Shown in pieces: positions 38,264-51,400 of a stretch of 64,000 nucleotides of DNA. Numbering within the stretch: position 1 is the stretch's first letter; each line of letters opens with the position of its first letter. Source of the stretch: Neelides folsomi (taxonomy: Eukaryota > Arthropoda > Collembola > Neelipleona > Neelidae); assembly GCA_034687125.1 (NCBI GenBank), contig JAQGBZ010000119.1, forward strand, positions 62,001 to 126,000, in the 5' to 3' direction. The position numbers were made by a program, and so were the translations under genes. The notes below the pieces were generated by a model. That model did not search any database, had not been told where the DNA came from, and saw nothing but the letters and a program-made list of their open reading frames with translations.

Positions 38264-41200
38264 CAATATATATCAATCGTCAATCGAGTTCATACAACAC
38301 AACACACATATTGTATACATAGTATATATGTAGGTATACAGTGTAAAATACACAAATGTAAACGTAAGTATTATATATGGTATGCTCTTACTGTCAGAAT
38401 ACACTTTGGGTGTAATGGAAGGTTTTATTCCTACGCATAGTGCAACTTAGTATCTATTAAATTATCATAATACTGAAGACTTGAAGAGTCCGTGGACAGA
38501 CGCATGGAGAATACAGACATCAGTTTTTTTCCAACGAGAGAAAATATCATATGGAAGGTTGTAAATTGTCCATCATTAGCTAAACAACATGGAAGAGGTC
38601 TGGAAGTTTAAAATTTCAATTGAGCAAAAGAACTCAACCACGTTTGTGGTATTTTAAGCAAATTCCATTTGGGTGCTCTTTTTGGTCATTCATTCCGCCA
38701 TGTGGCATTCCATCAATTTCATTAAACTCTCAATGCCGGGAGAAATTCATTTCAAATGCACCTAATTACATACTACTTTCTATGTACATATTACATTGTA
38801 ATATATTTGGAGGTATATGTACCTACTAGACTGTACTCTTTATGTAAAGCCTTTTATGTAATATGTATTATGTATCTATGTAATAATATATGTAATTATA
38901 TTGAAGAGGAAAAAGGGTTATTTATTACTTATTCAGTGTCTCTCCATTCCAGGCTCCAATTTCATTCTGTAGTTTTATTAATAATGTGGGCCCATCTTTT
39001 TTAATGCACTTTGATCGCCCAACTCCTCGCCCCTTGGTGTGAGTTCAATATGAGGAATTTGACCTACTAATGGTATTAAATTAACCATAATTATTACAGC
39101 CGGCGTTCTGAGTAATTGTAATGTTAAACGACCTCCCTGATACATTTATTATTTTTATATAAACGCATATTAATTACCCTAATCCCTAGTAAATAAATAC
39201 TACATATATTCTGTACATGTGTTAGATACATTGTATTTATATGATTAAGTTTATCACAAGGCTTTATCTTAATTTCTCAATGTGAGTTGAAGAATAACCG
39301 CTGTGTGACTTTGTTGGTCATTTAAGCAGATTGGAATTCTGAGACGAGTCTTTGGAAGAGATTAGTCAATAATAAATTATTTGGCGAGGAAAAGTATTTT
39401 CCTCGTCATTCATTTGATAAGAGTTAATCCCCAGCTTGGAGATATTCCCTTACTACACACCAAATTGAATATACACACTCGTTTGGAGGAATGCGAAAAT
39501 TTCATTTATTTATCATCATAATATCTCTAGTGTAAACACATACATTACATAGGTATGTGTAGCAAAACTAGTAGGAACCTATTTAATATAAAAGGGTGGA
39601 TTATGAGAAAAATGTGAAAAGTTAAATGCCTCCAATTTGTCACTGTAAAATGTGTAATATGATGAGAGAGGTTTTTGGCGATGATGATGAGTTTCCCAGA
39701 ATTACGACACTTTCAATGTAACTACCCTCAATAATTGAATGGATCATTGTTGGGAGTAAAATAATGATAACCAAGAACCCTTCTAGATACCAATTGGTAT
39801 TTGGGTAGTGTGGAAACCGATGTGTTTTCAATCAAAGGTCATTCCGTGTAACACATCGAATTTTTAATAATTTTTGGAATATTCTTGAGAAATAATAATA
39901 TTGGTAATATCATAATAACCAAGTTTATTATCCCTGGATGACTTGACTGACATTGAGACACGATGAGACGGAGAGCTTCGGGCTCACTCAATTTCAAGAC
40001 CTGGAACATCAGGAACTTGAGGATTCCTTCACGACGACCCCTGGGAGAAGAGCAAGTTTTACATTTTCAGCTTTCAACCCTAGAAGTAGAACAAGTCTCA
40101 ATTTCAATTTCATTCAATTTATCAACCATTTTGAATATTTAAAATATTTTCAAATTTCACATTTATTTTTCATGAATTAAGTCAAGCTAAATGCCAAGTT
40201 CCTTTTATCTTTATAATTTAAACATAAAACGTGGGAAAATAAAGAGTTGGGTTTTAAGTTGTTTTAGGCAAAATATTGAATATATCTGGAAATTTATTTG
40301 GAACAAAAAGTGGTTCAAAGTCTCTAAAGATTCGTTATTAAACAAGTGGTGTCTGGGGATGTTTAAAAAATAAAATATTATTTTCAATTCCTTCCCCACT
40401 CATGAGAGTTGTAAAAAGGTATTAAGTGAGTTGTTAAGGATCTTGGGGAATCAAAGTGGCTAAACGAGGAGTAGAAATAGAAACCACGTCTCTTCCCCAA
40501 CAACCAGGAAGGATGAAATGCATAGGAATACAAATTGTAAACATATTCCGCACTTCCACCATCACCTTGTTTGCATTAATAGTTACTTTGCTAAACTCTC
40601 CTTGTTCCTTTCCCACTTCCACTCAAAGAAAAATTTTCATAATGTTCATTTTCAATAACAATGCTCAGACATGAACGTAAGAACCAACCTGGGATATAAA
40701 AGTTTTTATGACTTGATCAAGAATGCCTGTGCATCTACATTAAATTTAGTGTAAATTTAACATTCATATTACAATACATCTATATATTTCTGTCCATGTA
40801 TATTATATATCTACATACATCCTAGTAATATATTTATGTACTTATGTATAACTTAATGTTAGTTCAACTTGTAGATCTGTTTTATCTCTGTTTGTATAGA
40901 AGATTATTAATCTCAAAGGTATTGAGTTTATCAATGTAACTTCCTTTTGTTGAACATAGGACACTATACGAATATATAGTATAAGTAGATTCAACTTGTT
41001 CGTATAATACAGATATAAAATATACTTATGTATGGTAAATATATGTATTAAGTATTATGTGATTTATTTATTTCTCCGAGTCGTAGAGTTGAGGAGAATT
41101 CATAAGAAACTCTTGGTTTTGTTCTTTGAAGGTGTTGACTCTTCGTGGCGTGCCATCGTCACTCTTGAGATCCACATGAGATGTTATTTATACAGCCAAG

Positions 41201-44200
41201 GTATATCTCATGCACATAAAGAACTTTGATCAACAACGTACCTTTTTACCTTGTTTATGAAGAGCGTGTGTGTGCACTTGCATTCAAATCCTCATTTCCA
41301 TATCATCCATAACTCAGAGCGAGAATGATTTCTTGCAGATTCTCTCAAGGAGATCCATTTGTCTATATTCCAATAGTAAATACACTTACATGTTTTTCAA
41401 ATTAAAGTATTCGTCTGGAATGGACGGGTTCAATGGAGCCGCCAGAGCCAATAACTCATATGCATAAAAGTATTATGAATTCCCTTTTTATCAAGAGTCT
41501 TTTCAAAGATTCACTTTTCTTCATTGTCACTCTCCGGCTATCAATACGGTTCGTATTTGATAACACACGCACCGTGCACACACTTGCAACAGTTTGTCAC
41601 TCTCTTCCATTAAGTGCCACTTGAGTGAGTTGAATTCAAAGTAGCAGAGGAATTGAAGACCTCTGCACCTATAGAATATAAATGACCATACCTTTCCTTA
41701 TTTCCTAAAACCTTTCTTATATATCAAAATCCATTAATGTCATGAAACGACTGAACAAAACTTTTGAATATTAAACTTTTATACTTCTTCACTTTACGCA
41801 AACTCTAATATTTATTATTCGGCTCTAAATAAATACTTACCATTTAAGTTTAACTGCATATACCATATTCCATTTGGTTTTTTTATCCATTGTATTGTTA
41901 TAAGCTTTTGTTTCTCCAATCGGCCTGATAAGTAAAGTTGAGTGAATTGTATAAAATGATAAGTATTATTTTATACGATTAACTATGATTAAATTTACAT
42001 TAAAGGGAATTAACAAGTGAACAGCTAACAAATTCATTTAAGTAAATACATTTAGTTAAGAGGTGAGGAATGATTTATTATTTAACTTTACAAACCGTAA
42101 TTTGATTAATTGACATGTTAGCTACTAAACAATTTTCATATTTTTCTATAGAATTGTGGGTTTATTGAGGGAGTGTTTATGTGAAACTTTTAAATGATTT
42201 TAAATGTTTTGGGAATTTCGGCTGTGGTGGAAAAATTCTCGAACTTTTGTTGTTTTCTTTGTGGCTTGCTCAAATATATATGTTCAATCATTTTCCTGTC
42301 CACTCTGCAAGATTGAATAATACTTAAATAGTAAACAGGGAGAGAATTGCGAAAAAAGAATCAATTGGTAAATTGAATCCTGTAAAATTGGCTGAAGAGG
42401 AAATAGAAAACTATGGGAATTTTAAAAGACTTTCAATATACTTTTACCATTTCCGGATTAAAGTTTCTTTTCCCCCAAACAATTTTTTATTGACTTTTGA
42501 AATGTGGGATTTTTTAAATTCATTTTGTTTCATCTTTTAGAATTTATATTCGTTTTGATAACCAAAATATTTTGATGTAATATCATTCACTATAAATGCA
42601 AAAAAAATTCATGAAAATAACATAACAAATTTGCATAATAAGTACTATATGTATAATATAGCTACATACATACTTGTACTAGGGACAAAAGTAATAATAT
42701 ATGGTATATATTAGTAGTTTATAGGCTATGTATTATTAAATAAAGTTAGTGAAAATATTGGAGTTTATTAGAATCAACGCAGGGCCACGAAACAAATTTC
42801 ATCTTTTTTACTCAACATGGAAGAATGCAAAGGTGAATATTGAAATGAAAGAAATTTGATTTTATAAATTGAATTGAATCCGTGTTAGTAAGAACTGTAA
42901 AAGTATGTAAGTTTATATTCTTTGGGCCCAATCCTTTGAACCGGATGTGGTAGTAATAAATGAGTAAATTTGTAGAGTTTGACGTCGGGAGTATGTAATT
43001 CCCTTTGTTGTCAACATGTCTTTCTTTCATCCATGTAAAGAAAGTGCAAATCTCGTCGTGCAATTCTTTCCATCTCCTCATAATGGCCAACCCGACGTTG
43101 GTTCCTTTCAAGGGAAGAGGAAAGTGCAAAAGAGCGAAAGGCAATTTCCGTTTTATTTTCTCCTCCCGTCTCCCTTCTTACACAAGAAGGAATGGAAGAC
43201 GAAATGAAAATAAATACATATGAGATATATACCACTCTTTGGGTGTACAAAGGGACTCAACATAGGAATGTACATACACACGTAGAGCACATCCCCTCCA
43301 ATCTCTCATTTCATGAAAATGTTCTTCGACTCACAGAGAGAACAACTCAAGCCAAACTTAACAAACGCTGTGTGGTCGGTTGGTGCTGATTGCCATATGG
43401 CTTCACTTTACTTTCATTCCTTCCCAATGGAACAATCCGATTATCCATATATATATATAAAATAATCTGAAAGATCATGGAATATATAATACCTATATCC
43501 AAATACATACTTATTTAACCAGACATAAGAAAATTTCTTAATCTAATTAATACTTAAATCATTTGTAACTTTAGGTATTAATTGGATAGTACAGATATGC
43601 ATCAGTATTCATTACACATATATGGTAGAATTGTTATGAAGGGAGAATTTTCTATACTTGTACATTTCGTCTTTAATCCGGACTTTTAATCAGGATTTAA
43701 ATATCTATTGAATTTGAGTGGATTTACCAAATACTTAGTATTAAGCTCAATATACATAGAATTGGATTAACATTTGGAATGTAGTATACCTAAGTATTCT
43801 TACATTCATATGATTCAAGGAGGGTTTAAATTTCAATGTGGGAAAACACTTTTGTAATTGAATTGGATCAGTAGTATTTCCCTTAAATAATAGGAAGAAT
43901 ATTTATTGTAAGCTTTGTATCCTTGCATTAAAATCTAATTTAATTATTCAACTCCTTTCACCATGAATTTATGAATGAATATAAAAGCCACTTATGGACC
44001 TTGCATCCAACCATGGTTTATTCATCAACGTTATCAAATATTTATTCGTTTGAGAATCTCATTGAACTAATTCATTCGGAGTCGTCTGGTTGCTGCAGAT
44101 CTGGCTTTTATCGTCAAATTTCAGGAAACCCAATAAATACTTTCTAAGAATTTAATCACTCGCATTTATATGCAATTGATGAGAATTGGTCCTTTTGAGT

Positions 44201-47200
44201 GAGGGTTAAGTGGGATACAATTACCTAATTATCATTGAAAGCATAAGTGGATATTTTAGCTATATTGACAATTATGATTTACAAAAAATAAAATTAATGG
44301 ATCTAAAGTCTAACTTAACTCACAGAATTAATACATTTGTTCTTACATAAATATATCTACAAATATACGTAGTAGATACGTATACTCTACAGTTGTACTC
44401 TACATTTAAATATAGTATTTACATACATAAATATATATCTAGTTTATATATTTTGAATGTATGGAAAACCATAACAAGTTTTTCAAATCTTAAACACGTA
44501 ATGAAATAAAAATGAATAGATCGGGTACTATGTTTGCCAATGTAGTTATTACCATCTTCCCATATTTATGTATTCTCCACACTGTGGGTGTCGTTACATT
44601 CCATTTTCCTACCAGACGTTCTTGAGCGAAATTAGAAAACACACCGAGAATAAAAAGTGGGATGGGAGAAAGCTACAAACATATTGGCAACCATAAATAC
44701 AATATGCATGGAACGTAATGGAGAACCTTGTTTATGATAGCGTTCATTACTCCTTGCCTTGTTGCTCACTCCGCCAACTCGCCCTTGTCACTTTTATTAT
44801 TGATTTTACATCCACAAATTGACGAGAAAAACCAACTCCAATACAAAGCTCACCTAAATATTTTTAACAAAATTGGTTCTATAAAACGTAAAAGAATTCA
44901 AACTTATTGGTTCAAAATTCTTGGTCCATCGTTTCAAACAATTCTTCCTGACGAAGTCAAATCTTGGTCCTACACATATTATATATTTATATATACATAG
45001 ATACTTACATGTATGTCCATGTTATTCCCAGCCGTTCCAACCTTCCCGAAACCCAATGAAGAACAATATGAAAGCAGGTGATGGAACGAGGGAGTAAATT
45101 GCTTAAGAACCTCGTAAAATAAACTTGACTCCTTTTTCTTTCCAAATGATCCACACCCTTTGCCCTTCTTTTTTACGAATGAATACTTTGGAGAAACCTG
45201 GAGATTCTCCTTCTTCTGTATTATTAACATTCACATACTCACAATTTTGTTCTTTCATTCTCAAAAGAATAATTTCCGAGAACAGTTATCATTTATTTTT
45301 ATGAGTGCATCTGTTTCGCAAATGAATATATGTATATATGATTCTCATTCATTAAATCCATTTAACTCCTGTATTTGACTTCTATGAAAAAATCAACTTC
45401 TACGAACAAATCACAATGTTAAAGTGTGAACATATCCTATTTATCTCATGTATGAATGTAATAAAATTATAATAAAATCATATTATGTATTTAGTAAATA
45501 TTCGATACACTTAATATAAATATAAAAATATATGGCTGTAAAAATCTCACATTTTGAATAGAAGTAAGATGGAGAATTTGAGTGTGTTTATTATAAGAAA
45601 AAATCCCTTTTTCGGAACCCGAGTTGACGTCGTTTAAGGAAGTCGTCTAATGGTCTGGCAGAACTAAAAATTCCGCCTTGCCAGCTTTTATTCTTATCGA
45701 TAGGGAAAATGAAAGGGATTTTTTTTTAGTATTTTGAGAGACTTTTCTTGAGTCTTTGACCATTACCACTCACAGCTTCTTTTCCACAATATGCGCCCCC
45801 ACTTTTCCTCCCCAACTGGGGATTTTTGTTCAACAGAACTCCGACCCAACTTCACCCATAATCTCTCAAAACTCAACTTTCTTTCCTCAAAGAATATGAA
45901 ATAATCCACAGCTACTCAACTTGTACTTACGACTTTACGTCTCCAAAGTGAGTATATAGGGCCAATATGAGAAATGAAATAAAAGTGTTCTTTACGAGGG
46001 AGGAAATGTGATGAATCAGCAAATGAACATCATCATCATTTTCCCCTTCATTATGAAAACCCGGGTTTGAGATTCCCCATTTGGGCTAAATGAACTCCCG
46101 GGCTTGAATGAGGATTTTAAATGACAGACCCAACAGGGTCCTTTTGTTCTTTAAACAATTTAAAATACTTTGAAATAATGAGAGAAAAAGAGTTTTAAAG
46201 AAACGAATACATGTTATGATGTATTATATTATCTTTTTACTCATCTGTCTGATAAAGGAAGGAAATGGAAAATGCCGCTATTTCCTGCTTTTTTCGTCCT
46301 TCGTGACCGTCTAGACCATGTCATGATCATCCTCGTCACACTTTCAACGAAAAATATATTTTGGGGTTCAAAATAGTCTGTGAGCATCAGTTCAATTAAA
46401 TATAAACTTTTGGGTTTTATTCATGGTACTTCTCTGCACGGGATTTGGAGTACACTTAAACATATTTTGTCTACCTACAAAGGTAGAATAGAAAGATACC
46501 TAGATATATTTATTGTAGAGTATGAGTAGAAGAATGTATAAACGATATTTAAGGGATAAAACTGTTACTCCACTTGTATGAATAAAGAGAATGATGGTTG
46601 AACATGGATAAATGGAATATGGATATTTAAAGTATAATGGTCGTTTCTCCCCATTAGCCGCCGCTCTCTTCCAGATCTCTCACGGCAAGTCCTAAATTGA
46701 AAATTATGGAAATTCTCATTCACCAGTCATTCACATTGATATTTCCAGACTTCTCTCCAAAAGGAAGGGAGAATAAATAAACCTTCACAATTCTATCTTT
46801 CATCTCCCATATCGCTCTTTTTCCTTATTAAGATAAAAAGAGTCATTCACTCACTCATAAACTCAAAGGCACTCCAAAGAAAAGACATTTCAAATACATA
46901 CAAAGAATGTAATAAGTTTGATATTCAAAATCCTATTTAGTGCATTTACACCATAAGGAACAAATGAACAAATCAGTCTTTTATAATCCTTGTATATAAA
47001 TACTGTACTATTACTTATTACACTACCTAATAGTAAATATTTAAATACTGATATTAATATAATACCTATATTAATTCATTAATGAGCAAATTATTAAATA
47101 GACACATGTATTTAAAATATAGTACAAGTAGAGTATATATGGTACGTAAGTATATATGAGAGATACCTAGTACTTTTCATGTATAATATTATCCAGTAGT

Positions 47201-47448
47201 CTGAAAATGAGAAAATGAAAAAAACTGTTAAATTAACATGGCATGGGAGTGTTTTAAAATCCTTTGAATCCTCTCTTGATTTGGTTTCTGGTGAGAGATT
47301 TGAAATGGAAATGAATAGGAGCACATGTCATATGGAATTATTCTTCTCTCCGCTATTTCTTTGCAAGACTCATTTTCCTCTAATCTTTGCATTTGATCTG
47401 TAGGGATTCCCTTGGGGATTTTTCACTAACTTTTCCTTTCATTTCCAG
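38264..47448. other. non-coding DNA upstream of the cadherin start codon
   Basis: About 9.2 kb with no supported coding exon on either strand. A 12-bp palindrome AAACCCGGGTTT occurs at 46057-46068. TA-repeat islands recur (for example 43446-43461). If the acceptor at 47447-47448 is used, this is the 3' part of a leader intron. Otherwise it is intergenic. Confidence 0.5.
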
Positions 47449-47476
47449 AGATGCTGAATGAACGAGAGAGGAAATC
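47424..47476 (+). other. 3' splice site and end of 5' UTR of the cadherin gene
   Basis: A pyrimidine-rich tract (CACTAACTTTTCCTTTCATTT, with CTAAC as a plausible branch point) leads into CCAG ending at 47448. The 28 bases that follow, up to the ATG at 47477, would be the last bases of the 5' UTR. This predicts an untranslated exon further upstream. Confidence 0.55.
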
Positions 47477-48444
47477 ATGAATCTTGGGTGGACGATTTTC
47501 CTCCTCCTCGTCATCTCGTTCGGACGAGTCCTTTCGGATAGCAAGAAAGGAAATGCAGAGGGACTCAACACCTTTCGATTCACTCAAGAGTTCTACAATG
47601 GGTCCGTGGCAGAGAACTCCATGGGCTCCACCATGGTCACTCCAACAGAGAAAATGGGGGTTTGGAATAGGGAATCGAGGACGAGGGTCGAGTACCGGAT
47701 CCTTGCTGGAGACTCCCACCATTTATTCCGACCTGAAGCCCGGCAAGTGGGAGACTTTTGCTTCCTCATCCTCCGAGTGAATAACAACGAGCGGAGTTTG
47801 AATCGCGAGATGAAGGAATTGTACAAACTGTCAATTCGGGCCGAACTCCACGACGAGGTCCGGGACGAGGAAAGTCTTCCCGTTGGATCAAACCTTCCCC
47901 CCTCTTCCCTGAGGAGCGAAGGAGAGAATTCAAATGAAATTATTGATTTTGGGAAAGAGGCAACCGGAGCTGACACGACTCCGGACACTTTAAAACCTAT
48001 GAGTCTCAAGAGGGAGAAGGGAAATGGGACACGACGAGGACGAGGGCCAAAGGCACGCGGGGCCAGGAGGATCCTCAGAGACGACACCGGTCGAAGGACC
48101 GGGAATAAACCAAGAACCAAAAACCGGAGCGGAGAGAAGCGAAAAAACCGAAAGGAAAAAGATCTCATCAAGTCAACTTTCCCCATAGTTCCTTCCACTT
48201 CGACCACGTCGAAGCCCACAACCCCCAAAACTACCACAACCCCGCCGATTCAAAACGGGAAAGCTCTTCGAGTCACCGACACGACCGTGTTCATTCGAAT
48301 CATCGACCTTAACGACAACGTCCCTGTATTTGAAAACCCAACCTACGATGTGGCAGTTAATGAAGATGCTCCGGTGTTGTCGAAAGTGGCAAAGATCACC
48401 GCTGCGGATGCAGACATTGGCCGGAATCGTGAAATTTACTACAG
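47477..48444 (+). CDS. kug: kug coding exon 1: signal peptide, EC1 with basic insertion, start of EC2
   Basis: Residues 1-323 (last codon split AG/C). The ATG at 47477 is chosen because a hydrophobic signal sequence follows at once. EC1 strands run from about residue 31 (NTFRFTQEFYNGSVAENS) to 122 (YKLSIRAEL). They resume at 268 with DTTVFIRIIDLNDNVPVF, which carries the canonical calcium motif DLNDNVP. Between them lies a 140-145 residue insertion that is acidic at first, strongly Arg/Lys-rich at 178-230, and Thr/Pro-rich at 234-258. N-glycosylation sequons occur at NGS (41) and NGT (183). The donor is ACAG/GTGAGG. Confidence 0.92.
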
Positions 48445-51400
48445 GTGAGGTTTAAATTATTCCAAGATTCATTCCATGCAGGGAAGCTCATCAGAATGCC
48501 AAAGGAGTTCTGGTTCTAAACTTCTGCAGAGGCAATAATGAGTCAGCTTCTGAATTCTAAATTCAATATTTCCCTCCCATAACCCGCCTTGAGCAGTTCA
48601 CAACCTTGGTCAGCCCATGAATTAAACTCAGATGCAACTGCTTTTTTCATCATCAACACGACTCGTAAATTATTTACGTCCGCAGACCCAAACTGCATCA
48701 CTTGACATTTCAGGAATGTCACTCTCTTGGAAAAGTCTTTCCTCCATAAATATTTGCAGAAACTCCCCTTGACACTTTGAAGAACTTTAGAAGGAAAAGG
48801 AGAAATGTGTACACAAATGAACCAAAGTCATAAATCATCTCGTAAATGATCCAAAGCCCAATCGTCACTCTTTTCGATTTCCCCATAAGCTAAAATGACT
48901 CAGAAATATATTAAATTCCTCTCGTAAGCACTATGTGTTAACGACACTATTAATATTCCATCTACGGTTAGCATTGCTAACTTAGCAACCAACAGAATTC
49001 TACATCAATTATATATATCAATTCGTATATATACAGTATGTAAATACATATACCGGACTGTATATATTAAATATCTCCCTCGCCAATTTGCACTTCATTC
49101 ATAATTCCCCATTTTTATGCATTTCTCAATGGCGCTAAACAGGTAGTAAGTCATATATTTAACCAATCTTTTTATCCTTATCAGCTCTGACCATAAAGAC
49201 ATACGTATGATAGTTCTACCTATAGTATACATACTCTACACACCATCATTATCATTATACAACGTATAGATATTTATATACAATAGTAATAAGAGTAATA
49301 AGAAAGATGTATAAATAAAAAAATGTATTAGATTGTAGGTTTTTATATATAGTGTGGGTATTTATTATATGATAAGAATTGGATTTGAAACATGAAGTAT
49401 AACAAGTTTCCTTTTCTAGTTCGTTTTATTCCTTTAACAATATGTGAGAGTCAAGTTGATGAAAAATGATCTTTACGTCTTCTCACGTCGAGAGCACTCA
49501 CATTGATGAGTTATAATACCCACTCAATGAAAAAGTGATTGTAAAATCATGCTGACACGTCCTGAGATAAAATGCTCGCCTTTGAAAGAATGAGAAATGG
49601 AGTTTATTTTATGCTCCTTGGAATAATACCTTACTACAGAGTGAGCTACAGCCCTCCAATGCTTCATACATGAGAAATGCGAAATGTATTATGTATAGTT
49701 ATATTAACAATAATGCCCGAGGGAGAGTAAAGGCAGTGGTGAATTGTTAATGGAGACCAGATGAGGAAATTTACACATCAGTTCAAAGCCGCGAATTCAT
49801 TATCAATTATAATTTAACAACTTTGTCCCAACTTTTGTGTGTTTTATTTCACAGATATTCAAATGTGAAAATCATACGGGAAATTCAAATGCTTATTTAA
49901 TTAAGCTTAGGGTCATTCGATTACTTAAACTTACTCTCGTCAATCTCCCGTTTAAATCCATATTTGTAAGGATATTAATGGATGAGGAAATTAAGAGATT
50001 CGCTCTCAGGAGCGATAAAAGCTTTTAAACACAATTTATTCATTTAAATGACGCTTGCAGCAAGTAAGTATATTTAAGTGTATGTTAATTTAAATAAAGA
50101 TAGGTAGGTAAGGTAGTTATGCATCGAGAAAGTTTTCTCACTTTGGATTTAAATACTTCTCTACCAATTTCCATAATTTTAAGCGTAATTTAAACTTTAA
50201 ATAGTAAAATTCCTGGCTGATCAACGTCGGTTGATCTAGTTGACATTTAATTAGGATATATAACTCTTAATCACTTAAGAGTTTTCTATTTTGTAAAATT
50301 GTAATTAGAAGCCCAGTTGAAATAGAAAAAAATTATTTAATATCGTCCTATACATCGCGATGCATCTCGAACCGCTTTTCATTCGCGCTTTGATTTCGAA
50401 AGGAATTCACATTTTCATTTCCTTCAATTCTTTTTGGCTTCAGTTTAATCAGTTTCCTTTTCGGTTTTATTCCTTTGTTAAATGTCTCATTTTTATCCGG
50501 ATAAAATGGATTTTAATCAGCGCCAACCGTTTTTAACAATTTCCTTTTTAATCCTCACCTCACTTTATTTATTTTTTATTTTGGGTTTTTATAAAATCAT
50601 CATACGTATTGTTTTCTCACCATTTCGCTAGTCGATTTCAATTCTATAATTAATTCCAATTTTATAATTTAAATAGTTATAATGCAGAAATAAAGACCTT
50701 CATTCAGAGCTTCCTTTTCCTTAGATTTTGTCCCGATTATATTTATTCAGAGACGATAAGAATACAGGTGTTAGGTGAAAGGAAAAAAGGTTTTTGTGTC
50801 ATAAAAGGACTCTTGTTGTTCAAAGAATTGAATAAATGGTCTTGTAGTAAAATAAGTTTGAAGAATCTATAAACTATCCGAACTTTGTAGACCTCGTGAG
50901 TTTATTTTATATCCCTCTGCTTGTCTATTGATTCGGGCCCAAAGAGTTTATTTATTCTTTCACATGGTTGTATTTCCCAAAGAGGGGTTGGATTTATTAT
51001 CCGCCTTCGTTTTTCTACCGGGTAAAATAAATTAATAATCTTTAATTTTAGCCTGTCGGAGTGGAGTGATCATTGGACGATCGATCCGATTACGGGGATT
51101 CTCTCGCCGGTTCGTCCGCTCGTGGGTCGGGCCGACGGGTCAAGACAAAAAATCTCAGTCAGAGCCCGGAACCGATGGAACGCCGGAGGAGGAAGTTCCG
51201 CCAACGTCAACATCCTCGTCCGCCCTGTCAACCGCTACGCCCCCCACATCTCGACCATCACCCCGCCCCAGGTAAACTTCCCATCCTCACGTAGACATAA
51301 TTAACCAGCCTTCATGAGTCAGGGTGTGGGCGAGGATTCATGATTTCCTCAAAGCCGTTCCCGCTCCTCGTGGATGGTTAATGAACTGGATAATTGAGTT

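Noticed and set aside
1-47448. LTR retroelements, Polintons or other virus-derived elements
   Set aside because: No long direct repeats with TG...CA borders, and no reverse transcriptase, integrase, capsid or polymerase motifs were recognised. The retroelement signal at 13.5-14.7 kb is of non-LTR type.
47593-48237. 214-codon open frame on the minus strand opposite kug exon 1
   Set aside because: It is opposite the GC-rich, low-complexity part of a well-supported coding exon. Its translation is Arg/Ser/Phe-rich with no domain, which is typical of an antisense shadow.
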